A stretch of DNA of 64,000 nt from WHSW01 sp963777775. Lineage in GTDB: Bacteria > Actinomycetota > Thermoleophilia > Solirubrobacterales > 70-9. Made by a program: the position numbers and the translations under genes. The stretch's first letter is position 1; each line of letters opens with the position of its first letter. The DNA lies in NCBI GenBank assembly GCA_963777775.1, contig CAVZRL010000009.1:558001-622000 (forward strand), read 5' to 3'. A model generated the notes under the pieces. The model searched no databases. It was not told the DNA's origin and saw nothing but the letters and a program-made list of their open reading frames with translations. Of the stretch, positions 9,063-16,864 are shown piece after piece.

Positions 9063-9858
9063 CTAGCCGCCCTTCCCCTGCTTGCACGTCTGCGAATCGG
9101 CGACGCTCTCCTGCGAGCCGTCGTCGTATGTAACCGTGCGGCGGATGCGGAACCTCCCGTCGGGGCAGCTCGCCAACGAGACACCGCTCGAGCGAAAGAT
9201 GGTCGAGTTGAACTTGGTGATCATGAACGCGTCGCCGCCGGCGTCCGGCTGGTCCGGGACCAGCAGCACCGGCCCGTACTTCTTCGAGTCCGACTTGACG
9301 ATCTCGCCGTATACGGTGACCGCGCCGCCCCCGAGCGTCGGGCTCGCGGTGTGCAGGCGGATCTCGTTCTTGCCAGGGCCGTTGAACACCGAAACCGTGA
9401 GGCTGAGCCGCGCAATTTCGCTCATCTTCACCTCAACCTCGCCGATGCCGATGTAGGACTTCGGCGGACACAGGTCGCGAGCCTGGTCGGCACTCAGGCC
9501 GGGCACATCGATGTTCGCGGTGCAGCGCGGAGCGGCGTTCGACCTCCAGGCAACGTCCTTGTCGTACTCGACGTAGTCGCGCTCGGGGTTTGGCTGTGTG
9601 CCGGTCACCGAACCCTCGGTCCGGACCTCGGTGAACAGCGCGACCGGCTTCAGCTTCTTGCGATCGAGCCTCTTCGCCTTCACCGATCCCTCCACCGCCG
9701 CGACGTTGTCACTCGCGCCGTCCGCATAGGCGAGCGCCGCGACGCCGAGCGCGACCGTGATCCCGGTTACAACCGTGATCTTGATCCTCTGCCTCGCCCG
9801 CGGCGCGGGCTTTCCTTCGGACTGATCGGAAGACGGCTTGATCGGGGGAGTGTCGCAC
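9063..9858 (-). pseudogene. Exported protein of a Thermoleophilia family, start region frameshifted or miscalled
   Basis: The open part from GTG 9695 encodes 210 residues (RSNAAPRC, then NIDVPGLSADQARDLCPPK, then SVFNG) that resemble a family of secreted proteins seen in Solirubrobacterales. In the same frame, upstream codons encode a basic stretch and a hydrophobic segment (IKITVVTGITVALGVAALAY), a plausible signal peptide, but no ATG, GTG or TTG exists before the in-frame stop at 9872-9870. Dropping one base in the C5G run at 9843-9848 joins it to GTG 9858 and gives 264 residues. The function is unknown. It is either a sequencing indel, a frameshifted gene, or a non-canonical start. Confidence 0.55.
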
Positions 9859-10018
9859 CGCGGGGCCGTTTAGTTGTGGCCGACGGCGGTGCACGTCGTG
9901 GCGGTCGTGCACGAGACCCCGTCTCATCCAACCGCCGAAGTGGTCCTATCGGAACACCAACACCCGCGTTACGAGCAGCCAGACCCTCAGTGCTACGGGG
10001 CGTTCGCTCGAGCCCGCT

Positions 10019-10303
10019 CTAGCCCAGGAGCTTCGCCTTCTGCGCGGCGAACTCCTCCTCCGTGAGCAGACCCTTGTCGCGAAGCTCCCCGAGCTTGGTC
10101 AGCTGCTCGACGGGATCGGCGGCCGGCGCCGGAGCGGCCTGAGGCGGGGGTGCGGCGGCCTGCTCGGGCTGCAGGTAGGCAGGCTGTGACTCCCCCTGCT
10201 CGGACCAGCGCTCTGACTGGCGGCGCGAGACGCGGTTGCGAACGGCGGTCGCGGTTCCCGACGCGACGGCGACCCTGGCGACGTTTCCGAGCAATCCTGG
10301 CAT
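10019..10303 (-). CDS. SHOCT-domain small protein
   Basis: 94 residues. A basic N-terminal helix (MPGLLGNVARVAVASG, then RNRVSRR), an Ala/Pro/Gln-rich linker, and a C-terminal SHOCT motif (EQLTKLGELRDKGLLTEEEF). SHOCT domains are short C-terminal helices that probably mediate oligomerisation; the cellular role is unclear. It follows the DUF6325-like gene by 20 nt on the same strand, so they form an operon. Decayed copies of the same two gene types lie inside the island near 17.9-18.2 kb. Confidence 0.75.
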   Translation of the reverse strand: MPGLLGNVARVAVASGTATAVRNRVSRRQSERWSEQGESQPAYLQPEQAAAPPPQAAPAPAADPVEQLTKLGELRDKGLLTEEEFAAQKAKLLG

Positions 10304-10323
10304 GAGCTCTTTCCTTTCCTAGG

Positions 10324-10779
10324 TCAGGCGGTGTTGGAGTCGGATCCCTCGGCGGCGTCGAGCGCGGCGAGGATGGCCTGGACCGGGATCCGGCCGTTTG
10401 CGACCAGTTGGGCGCCGGAGCGGCGAAGCGCCGCGGCGAACGGTGCCGCCCAGACGTTCTCGTACACGAGGACCGCGGCCGACGTCCCGGGTTCGAGCGC
10501 CGTGGCCGCCTCCTCGGCGTCCTCGTCGGCGAGCAGGCCCGACGACGCGCCGGCCAGCTCGCCGAGCGGGGCGGCCTGCTCGGCCAGCGAGGCGAGATCG
10601 AGCATCGTCACCGAGCCGTCCTCGCCCTTGGCGACAAAGGCGAGGTCGATGATGCGGATGAGGCCGCGGTCCACGAGGTCGGCTAGGAGGGGCGCGGCCT
10701 CGCCGCGCGGCTGGCGGTCGGGCCACTCGATGATCAGGTAGTCGACCGGCCCCATCTCTTCAAGCTCTTCTGCGCTCAC
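10324..10779 (-). CDS. DUF6325-type protein
   Basis: 151 residues. The N-terminus MGPVDYLIIEWP followed by LADLVDRGLIRIIDLAFVAK and the C-terminal VLVYENVWAAPFAAALRRSG are characteristic of a family of short actinobacterial proteins annotated DUF6325/DUF1269-like. No signal peptide or membrane segment is seen. The function is unknown; such genes commonly neighbour SHOCT genes, as here. The left end of the putative tRNA-Asp island lies 130 bp upstream of its start, so the operon is probably ancestral chromosome rather than island. Confidence 0.7.
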   Translation of the reverse strand: MSAEELEEMGPVDYLIIEWPDRQPRGEAAPLLADLVDRGLIRIIDLAFVAKGEDGSVTMLDLASLAEQAAPLGELAGASSGLLADEDAEEAATALEPGTSAAVLVYENVWAAPFAAALRRSGAQLVANGRIPVQAILAALDAAEGSDSNTA

Positions 10780-10907
10780 GCTCTCTCCTCTGCTCTGCCA
10801 GTTCGTCCTTGGCCCTCGATGATCCGCGCGTCCTCGTCCGCGGTTTCGAAGCCTATCCCGAATGCGAGCACACGAGGCTCCCCTTGCCCTCCCGTCACCG
10901 GCTCTGA

Positions 10908-10954
<47 letters not shown>

Positions 10955-11067
10955 CTGAGGGGATGACGACGCTCGACGGCGGCCGACGCCGGAGGGCGCG
11001 TTTACCCACCTGCCACCAAGTCAGCGGGACCGATCAGGGTCGCGACGTTCGATTGCTGATGACTCGC

Positions 11068-11484
11068 CTACTCCGACAGCCCGGCGGCTTCGAGGGCGCC
11101 GTCCTTGCTCGCAAAGGGCTCGATCCGCAGGATCGTTCCGTCGCGCAACGTGAGAAGCGACGACCGCGCCTCGTCGACCTCGAGCTCATTGGCGCGTCCG
11201 CTCAGCCGCATCACCGCGACGACCTGATCACCCGCGTCGATCAGCTCGTCGACTTGGACGCCGTACTCTTCCCAGCCCGACAGGAACTCGGTCCAGAAGC
11301 GGCGGACGCCGTCGTACCCGCGGTACTCCTCGCTCGCCAGGAGCGAGTGCGGCGCCGCGACCCACTCGACCTCGGGATCGAACATCTCTCGCACCTCGTC
11401 GAGGCGGCGCTCGAAGTTGCCGACGTCAACGCTCTGGAAGGCGGCGAACAGCCGGCGAACGACCTCGACGTTCTCCTGCGACAT
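11068..11484 (-). CDS. SnoaL-like (NTF2-fold) protein, tandem copy 1
   Basis: 138 residues. MSQENVEVVRRLFAAF at the start and EVEWVAAPHSLLASEEYRG, then YDGVRRFWTEF are typical of the SnoaL-like/NTF2 cone fold, a small pocket used by polyketide cyclases, isomerases and many proteins of unknown role. ATG 11484 is chosen because the MSQENVE start is shared by all copies. It is the last of a minus-strand array of four paralogues; 29 nt separate it from the next copy. The ending EAAGLSE is shared with the broken copy. No substrate can be given. Confidence 0.75.
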   Translation of the reverse strand: MSQENVEVVRRLFAAFQSVDVGNFERRLDEVREMFDPEVEWVAAPHSLLASEEYRGYDGVRRFWTEFLSGWEEYGVQVDELIDAGDQVVAVMRLSGRANELEVDEARSSLLTLRDGTILRIEPFASKDGALEAAGLSE

Positions 11485-11513
11485 CGCCCGCGCAGTATCT
11501 CGCACGCCAGTCG

Positions 11514-11915
11514 CTATTCCCGCGACCGCACCGCCTCGACGGCCGCCTCCTTGCTTGCGAACCCGAACAGATACTCGACGATTTTGCCGTCCTGCCACCG
11601 AGCTGCATTGACGGCTCGACCTTCAACCGGCACACCGCTCGACTTGCCCGTACCCATCCAGCGCCCCACCGCAATGACCCAATCCCCCTGATCGATCCAC
11701 TCATGTATCTCTCGCTCATAGTCCTCAAAGACCTCGGCCGCCTGCCCGTAATAGTCGAGCCATGCCTTGCGACCCCGGAAGACCTTCGGGGTATCGACGC
11801 GAGCGCCAAACTCCACCGCCAGCACCTCCTCGGAAACAAACTCCATCGCCGCCTCGAGGCTTCCGCGCTGAGCCTGCTGGAAGCGCCTTGCAAGCTCGAC
11901 GTTCTCCTGCGACAT
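11514..11915 (-). CDS. SnoaL-like (NTF2-fold) protein, tandem copy 2
   Basis: 133 residues, starting MSQENVELARRFQQAQRGS and containing DYEREIHEWIDQGDWVIAVG, a SnoaL-like fold segment that pairs with INxGDxVVAV regions of paralogues. Start codons in the array are preceded by the end of the previous gene, here GAG TAG GCG ATG, so GGAG-type bases in the previous gene act as ribosome-binding sites and translation is coupled. Sequence divergence from its neighbours is large apart from the N-terminal MSQENVE, implying an old duplication with separate ligands. Function unknown. Confidence 0.75.
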   Translation of the reverse strand: MSQENVELARRFQQAQRGSLEAAMEFVSEEVLAVEFGARVDTPKVFRGRKAWLDYYGQAAEVFEDYEREIHEWIDQGDWVIAVGRWMGTGKSSGVPVEGRAVNAARWQDGKIVEYLFGFASKEAAVEAVRSRE

Positions 11916-11918
11916 CGC

Positions 11919-12323
11919 CTACTCCTGAAGCCCGGCGGCTTCGAGGGCTCGCTGCCTATTACGGTCGAAGATCAGGTGAACAACCTTGTGATCGCGGAAG
12001 GTCCAAACCGAATACATCGTGTCTTCAACGGTGGCGCCGCTCTCGCGGCCGACGGCAGCTTGGCGGCCCCTGACGAACACTCTTGTCGCGCTGACTCTGC
12101 GGTATTCGTCGCCGATCAGCCGGTAACCGCGCCAGTCCCGGAGAAACTCACGCATGAACGCTTCAACTTCGGCGGGTCCGTTCGCCACGATTCGCTCGCG
12201 CGCATCCGGCATGAAGCTTTCGAAGACGATCTCGGGATCGAATCGCTCCACTCCGGCCTTCATGTTTCCGCGCTGCCATTCGGCGTAGGTCTCACGCACG
12301 ACCTCGACGTTCTCCTGCGACAT
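11919..12323 (-). CDS. SnoaL-like (NTF2-fold) protein, tandem copy 3
   Basis: 134 residues, starting MSQENVEVVRETYAEWQRG. The core FDPEIVFESFMPDARERIV and the C-terminal RDHKVVHLIFDRNRQRALEA fit the SnoaL-like fold, ending AAGLQE like its neighbours. It is separated from copy 2 by 3 nt and is coupled to the end of the broken copy 4 (TCGGAGTAGGCG before ATG). With copy 4 truncated, the array may have lost its original promoter, unless one lies in the repeat at 12541-12641. Confidence 0.75.
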   Translation of the reverse strand: MSQENVEVVRETYAEWQRGNMKAGVERFDPEIVFESFMPDARERIVANGPAEVEAFMREFLRDWRGYRLIGDEYRRVSATRVFVRGRQAAVGRESGATVEDTMYSVWTFRDHKVVHLIFDRNRQRALEAAGLQE

Positions 12324-12326
12324 CGC

Positions 12327-12560
12327 CTACTCCGACAGCCCGGCGGCTTCGAGGGCCTCCTCGACCGTCCGGTGGATCTCGTTGCGAATGGCCTTGCCGT
12401 CCCGGAGAACCCAAAGGTGGACGAGGTGCATGTCCAGCTTCACGCCGCTACCCCTTCCCTGGCCGGAGATCCGAACCGGCACGATCACGGCGTCACCCCC
12501 GGCGATGAACTCCTCGGGCTCGACCAGGTAGTCCTCAAACGCCTCCCGAGCAAAGTGTAA
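12327..12560 (-). pseudogene. Truncated SnoaL-like gene, tandem copy 4
   Basis: Reading the minus strand from about 12560 gives an open frame LHFAREAFEDYLVEPEEF and on to HLVHLWVLRDGKAIRNEIHR, ending EAAGLSE and a stop at 12327. This is the C-terminal half of a SnoaL-like protein, close to copy 1 in its ending. The N-terminal half (MSQENVE and about 60 residues) is missing; the break coincides with the imperfect repeat at 12541-12641. No start codon gives a complete domain. Confidence 0.7.
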
Positions 12561-12641
12561 TCTCTCCGTGGTGGCAACACCGATCAGCGCTGGGATTAAT
12601 GCGTCCTACCTAGTAGGCGTCGTGAAGGCATATGTACGCCT
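12541..12641. repeat. Imperfect dispersed repeat, copy A
   Basis: About 90 bases similar to 14041-14139. Shared blocks include CACCGATCAGCGC and TAATGCGTCCTACCTAG. Copy A lies at the truncation point of the fourth SnoaL-like gene and runs into the fragment of an exported protein, so it marks a rearrangement junction within the island. The repeat could be regulatory or the scar of a small mobile element; neither is proven. Confidence 0.6.
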
Positions 12642-12986
12642 TCGCGACCCCCCTTTCCGAGCTGGGGTATGGACACCGAGCGATCTGTCGACCCGGCGAA
12701 GGCAGGTGACCCTGCGCCCGGGGGCCCCGATTTCAGCCTGTTCGGCCTTGATCAGGTAGTCGCCGAGCGGCAATCGACGGCCGATGCGGATCTTGAAGTT
12801 CCCCTTCTTGCCGGCGTGGTCGCTGCCGAGCTTCTTCTTGTCGCGCTCGTGAAACCGGACGTGCACGACTATCTTGCGGCCGGGGACACAACCCGCCTTC
12901 GACGAGTCGATCTCCCCGCCTGGCCTGGCGAGGCGATCATGCCGACAGGGTCGACGCTCGCCGTGGCGCGCACTTAGTCCTGGCAA
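12606..12986 (-). pseudogene. Fragment of a secreted protein with a basic beta-rich domain
   Basis: The frame encodes CVPGRKIVVHVRFHERDKKK, then LGSDHAGKKGNFKIRIGRR and YLIKAEQAEIG, resembling the C-xx-GRKV, K-xx-GSD, GK-G-F pattern of extracellular domains common in Thermoleophilia exported proteins. Those proteins usually have a signal peptide and several such units; here only one is left, with no signal peptide. The C-terminus reads into repeat copy A. The 5' end overlaps the last 13 bases of the YbaK-like gene. I interpret it as a remnant. Confidence 0.45.
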
Positions 12987-13456
12987 AGGTCGCCGACGCG
13001 GGCGTCAGCTAAGCGAACCATCTCCTTGGGATCGAGCTTCAAAGAGTGGCGATGATCGCCGCCGCTGCACAGCACCCGCTCGACGTCGAGAAGGCGCCGA
13101 TCGACGATTTGTGCGATATCGAGGAGCGGGCCAAAGGGGGGCAAGGCCCCGACTTCGAACTGGGAGAACTCCGCGGCGATCTCCTCCTCGGTGGCTAGGC
13201 GCAGTTCACCTTCGTCGAGCAGCTTTGCCGCCTTCCGTAGATCAAGTCGTTCGGATGCAGGAATGACTGCGAGTACGTACGCATTGCCCCTACGCAGGAC
13301 GACGTCCTTTGCGGCGTCCTCTGGGCCGATTCCAGATGCCCGCGCTTCGCCCGCCGCCGTGAAGCGCTCATCGTGCTCGACAACCTCGTGCTCAACTCGC
13401 TTCTCGTTCAGGTATCTGCTGACCGCTTCGACTCGGCTCGGTGTTTCGTCAGCCAC
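12974..13456 (-). CDS. YbaK/EbsC-family aminoacyl-tRNA deacylase
   Basis: 160 residues of the YbaK/ProX editing-domain fold. HDERFTAAGEARASGIGPED, then AAKDVVLRRGNAYVLAVIP with the conserved Lys of the family, and FEVGALPPFG, the GxxxPFG-type pocket motif. Members hydrolyse mischarged aminoacyl-tRNAs such as Cys- or Ala-tRNAPro; specificity cannot be read here. GTG 13456 is preceded by GAAGGGA at 8 nt. It follows the Usp-like gene on the same strand after 37 nt, suggesting co-transcription. Confidence 0.8.
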   Translation of the reverse strand: MADETPSRVEAVSRYLNEKRVEHEVVEHDERFTAAGEARASGIGPEDAAKDVVLRRGNAYVLAVIPASERLDLRKAAKLLDEGELRLATEEEIAAEFSQFEVGALPPFGPLLDIAQIVDRRLLDVERVLCSGGDHRHSLKLDPKEMVRLADARVGDLCQD

Positions 13457-13493
13457 TGGGATCCCTTCGTGTCAATTCCCGTCCGCGCGCCAG

Positions 13494-13901
13494 CTACTCG
13501 GCAGTGACCACAGTAACGGGTAGGCCGAACGCCTCCACGCGGTGGGGGAGGTCGCGCCGCAGCCAACGCGAGACGCGCGCCGGCAGAGTCGAGATGATCA
13601 ATTCGTCGAAGTCGCCACGCTCGAGCGCCCACTGTACGGCGACGAACGGGTCGGTGTCACCGACGATCCCTTCGACGGTCCCACCTGCCGCCTCGGTGAG
13701 CAGCGGGATAGCGAGCTCGAGCGTGATCGCGGCCTCGTCGGTGTCCGGGTCCCAATAGGGACGTGGCACCAGCAGCGTGAACCTGCAAGGGGACCGTCGG
13801 GCGCGGGCCCGGACCTCGTCGAGCAACCTCGGGGTCGCCGCGGTCCGGTGAGCGACGACCAGCACGCGCGCGGGCGCTGCGGACGTCATTCCGGTACGCA
13901 T
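13494..13901 (-). CDS. Usp-like small alpha/beta protein
   Basis: 135 residues. ARVLVVAHRTAATPRLLDEV, then FTLLVPRPYW, then GDFDELIISTLPARVSRWLR and GLPVTVVTAE follow the secondary structure of a UspA domain, but the ATP-binding G-x2-G-x9-G loop is replaced by STLPARVSRWLRRDLPHRV. It therefore belongs to the non-nucleotide-binding Usp branch or a related actinobacterial family. ATG 13901 or 13889 could start it. A 24-nt motif shared with two other island genes lies 142 nt upstream (14043-14066). Confidence 0.6.
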   Translation of the reverse strand: MRTGMTSAAPARVLVVAHRTAATPRLLDEVRARARRSPCRFTLLVPRPYWDPDTDEAAITLELAIPLLTEAAGGTVEGIVGDTDPFVAVQWALERGDFDELIISTLPARVSRWLRRDLPHRVEAFGLPVTVVTAE

Positions 13902-14040
13902 TGTCTCATCGCCCCGCCCCGCGCGTGGGCGCGAGTTGGGTAGCGGAAGACCGCGAGCGCGGCGCGGTCCACCAATCCGCGGCCTGTTGGCCGCGAGGAG
14001 GTCCGGCGGTCATAGCGCCTGACCCTCCCGCGCCAGATGT

Positions 14041-14139
14041 TCCGCTTTCCATGCGAAGCGCAACTTCTCCACGGTGGCACCGATCAGCGCGGGGACTAAT
14101 GCGTCCTACCTAGGAAGCGACGCTAGGGCCTATGGCGCC
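14041..14139. repeat. Imperfect dispersed repeat, copy B
   Basis: Partner of 12541-12641. It contains the 24-nt motif at 14043-14066 (reverse strand core CGCTTCGCATGGAAAGCG), then CACCGATCAGCGC and TAATGCGTCCTACCTAG shared with copy A. It lies upstream of the minus-strand Usp-like gene. Confidence 0.6.
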
Positions 14140-14286
14140 GAAAAAGGGAATTCGGTCAACCCATCTGAGTCCCGCGCTCCTCGGGAGGAACGTGAGGCGC
14201 GGAGGCTCGCCGGTCAAGCTTGTCAGCACGATGGTTGTGATCCTGGCTCATCGGCGTGGGACTACAACGTGACAACGGCGCCAGGT

Positions 14287-14326
14287 CATCACCCCGATCT
14301 GACGATTTCATTCGATCGGGGTGATG
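14287..14326. promoter_or_regulatory. 12-bp inverted repeat upstream of the sulfatase, possible operator
   Basis: CATCACCCCGAT (14287-14298) and ATCGGGGTGATG (14315-14326) form a perfect inverted repeat with a 16-nt spacer, ending 8 nt before a candidate -35 box. A dimeric regulator could bind, or the arms could form a terminator hairpin for antisense transcription. The 11-mer ATCGGGGTGAT recurs at 19056-19066. Confidence 0.45.
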
Positions 14327-14334
14327 CCTACCGC

Positions 14335-14362
14335 TTGGCAACCTGATTCCATCGTTTAGGGT
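14335..14362 (+). promoter_or_regulatory. Candidate sigma-70-type promoter for the sulfatase
   Basis: TTGGCA (14335-14340), 16-bp spacer, TAGGGT (14357-14362). The boxes fit the housekeeping consensus and lie 73 nt before the sulfatase ATG, just downstream of the inverted repeat. Confidence 0.45.
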
Positions 14363-14434
14363 CGTTTCAGACCGCAACGGATGCAGCGAACCGCGAGCGG
14401 CGTAGGTTGCCGCGAAGGAGAAGAGCAAGCGCAG

Positions 14435-16843
14435 ATGGCCGCAGAATCGATCGACAGGACCCGGCTGCCGATCCGCCGGCCTCCGTTTGCAGGCGTGACC
14501 AAGCGGACCCTCGACGGCTCCGAGCCCGACTGGAACCAGGCGGCCCAGGTGCGGCCGCCGGAGGGCGCGCCGAACGTGCTCTTGGTTCTGATCGACGACG
14601 CGGGCTTCGGCAATCCCGCCACCTTCGGCGGTCCGATCGAGACCCCGAACTACACCCGGATGGCGGACCAGGGCCTGCGTTACAACCGCTTCCACGTCAC
14701 GGCGCTCTGCTCCCCGACCCGAGCGGCGCTGCTCACGGGCCGCAACCACCACGCCGTCGGCTTCGGCATGGTCGGCGAGTTCGCAGGCCCGTTCCCGGGC
14801 TACAACGCCACCGTTCCCCGCGACTGCGCCCCGGTCCCGCGGGTGCTGCAGGAGAACGGGTACACCACCGGTGCGTTCGGGAAGTGGCACCTGACCCCCG
14901 ACGACCAGACCGGCGCCGCGGGGCCCTTCGACCGCTGGCCGACCGGCCTCGGCTTTGACCACTTCTACGGCTTCCTCGGCGGCGAGGCAGGCCAGTTCGA
15001 TCCGCTGCTGACGGAGAACCAGAAGGTGATCGGCGTCCCCGAGGGCAAGGACGGCGAGGACTACTACTTCCCCGACGACATGGCGGAGAAGACGATCGAG
15101 TGGCTGCACGCGATCCGCGCCCAGGACTCCGAGCGGCCGTGGTTCACCTACTTCGCCACCGGCTGCAGCCATGCTCCGCACCAGGTCCCGAAGCAGTGGA
15201 GCGACAAGTACGCCGGCAAGTTCGATGACGGCTGGGACGCCATGCGCGAGCGGACGTTCGCGCGGCAGAAGGAGCTCGGCGTGATCCCCGAGGACACCGA
15301 GCTCTCGCCCCGCAACGACGCCTTCCCGACCTGGGAGTCGCTCGACGAGACCCAGAGGCGCCTCTACGCGCGCCAGATGGAGACCTACGCCGGGTACTCC
15401 GAGAACGCCGACTGGAACGTCGGCCGCGTGCTCGACGCAATCGAGGAGATGGGCGAGCTCGAGGACACCCTGGTGATCTGGATCTGGGGCGACAACGGCG
15501 CCAGCATGGAGGGCACGCTGACGGGCTCGTTCAACGAGATGGCGGTGCTCAACGGGATCCCGCTCACCCCCGAGGAGCAGATGGCTCTGGTGTTCAAGTA
15601 CGGCGGGCTCGAGGCGTGGGGCAGCGACAAGTACGGCCCCCACTACGCCGCCGCCTGGGCGTGGGCGGGCTGCTGCCCGTTCAACTGGGGCAAGCAGGTG
15701 AGCTCGCACCTCGGCGGGACGCGCAACCCGATGGTCCTCCGCTATCCGCGGTCGGTTTCGGACCCGGGGGCGGTGCGCGACCACTTCACGCACGTGATCG
15801 ACGTCGGCCCGACGATCCTCGAGATCGCCGGCATCCCACAGCCCGACCACGTCGACGGGATCGAGCAGCAGCCGATGCACGGCTTCGCCTTCGCCGACTC
15901 GATCGCGGACGGCGCGGCGCCCGAGCACCACACCCAGCAGTACTTCGAGACGGTCGGCAACCGAGGCATGTACAAGGACGGCTGGTGGCTCGCGCAGCGC
16001 CTGCCGAGGATTCCCTGGAGCCTCGATCCGGAGACGATGAAGAAGTTCGCGCCGGGGGTCTGGAACCCGGACGATGACCCGGTCGAGCTCTACTACCTGC
16101 CCGACGACTTCGCCCAGGCTCGAGACCTCGCCGGGGAGAATCCCGAGAAGGTGGAGGAGCTGCGAGCGCTGTTCTGGGAGGAGGCGGAGAAGTACAACGT
16201 CCTGCCCCTGCTCGGCGGCCTGACCTCGTTCTTCGGCGTCGTCCCGCCGGTGCCGAAGCAGTCGAAGTTCACCTACTACGGCGACGTGCAGAACGTCTCC
16301 GCCGGAGCGATTCCGCGGATTTACAACCGCTCGTACACGATCAGCGCCGACCTGGTAATCCCCGACGACGGTGCCGAGGGGGTGATCGTCGCCGAGGCGG
16401 ACAACATGGGCGGCTACTCGCTGTTCGTCCAAGATGGGAGGCTCAAGCACACCTACTCGATGATGGGCGTGCTGGTCTACACCCAGGAGGCCGAGCAGCC
16501 GCTGCCCAGCGGCGAGGTGCAGGTGCAGCTCCGGTTCGCGGCCGACGAGGCCAAGCCGGCCACCGGTGGCGAGGTGACCCTGCTGGTCAACGACGAGCCC
16601 GTCGCCAAGGGCCGAATGGAGCACACGGTGCCGCAGCGGTTCTCCGGCTACGCCGGTATGGACATCGGTTGCGACAACGGTTTGCCCGTCGACCTCAGCT
16701 ACGCCGACAAGTCGCCGTACGCGTTCACGGGGACGGTCAGGAAAGTGGTCTTCGACATCAACCCGCACCTCGATGCGGCGGACGAGGATGCGATCCACGA
16801 GCACGCCCAGATGTCGGGCGCCGCTCACGCCGTCTCGGCATGA
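14435..16843 (+). CDS. Arylsulfatase, Cys-type (formylglycine-dependent)
   Basis: 802 residues of the type I sulfatase/alkaline-phosphatase superfamily. LIDDAGFGN (Asp54, Asp55 metal ligands), CSPTRAALLTGR with Cys92 as the residue converted to formylglycine and Arg96, GKWHL (Lys150, His152), and WGDNGAS (near 350) are all present. The size and C-terminal beta domain (about 590-790) resemble mycobacterial AtsA-type enzymes. It would hydrolyse sulfate esters. No signal peptide is seen, so it is predicted to be cytoplasmic. ATG 14435 is preceded by GAAGGAGAAG at 11 nt. A formylglycine-generating enzyme lies 6.5 kb downstream in the same island. Confidence 0.9.
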   Translation: MAAESIDRTRLPIRRPPFAGVTKRTLDGSEPDWNQAAQVRPPEGAPNVLLVLIDDAGFGNPATFGGPIETPNYTRMADQGLRYNRFHVTALCSPTRAALLTGRNHHAVGFGMVGEFAGPFPGYNATVPRDCAPVPRVLQENGYTTGAFGKWHLTPDDQTGAAGPFDRWPTGLGFDHFYGFLGGEAGQFDPLLTENQKVIGVPEGKDGEDYYFPDDMAEKTIEWLHAIRAQDSERPWFTYFATGCSHAPHQVPKQWSDKYAGKFDDGWDAMRERTFARQKELGVIPEDTELSPRNDAFPTWESLDETQRRLYARQMETYAGYSENADWNVGRVLDAIEEMGELEDTLVIWIWGDNGASMEGTLTGSFNEMAVLNGIPLTPEEQMALVFKYGGLEAWGSDKYGPHYAAAWAWAGCCPFNWGKQVSSHLGGTRNPMVLRYPRSVSDPGAVRDHFTHVIDVGPTILEIAGIPQPDHVDGIEQQPMHGFAFADSIADGAAPEHHTQQYFETVGNRGMYKDGWWLAQRLPRIPWSLDPETMKKFAPGVWNPDDDPVELYYLPDDFAQARDLAGENPEKVEELRALFWEEAEKYNVLPLLGGLTSFFGVVPPVPKQSKFTYYGDVQNVSAGAIPRIYNRSYTISADLVIPDDGAEGVIVAEADNMGGYSLFVQDGRLKHTYSMMGVLVYTQEAEQPLPSGEVQVQLRFAADEAKPATGGEVTLLVNDEPVAKGRMEHTVPQRFSGYAGMDIGCDNGLPVDLSYADKSPYAFTGTVRKVVFDINPHLDAADEDAIHEHAQMSGAAHAVSA

Positions 16844-16864
16844 GCGCTGAGCGAGAGCACGTCG

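Larger units (their letters stand above)
13902..14434. other. Intergenic region with repeat copy B and an inverted repeat
   Basis: No gene is visible over 530 bases. It holds repeat copy B (14041-14139) and a 12-bp perfect inverted repeat (14287-14326) with a candidate promoter after it. A 20-codon frame beginning GTG GAG AAG (minus strand, LRFAWKAEHLAR) overlaps the 24-nt motif and might be a leader peptide or a gene remnant. Confidence 0.5.
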
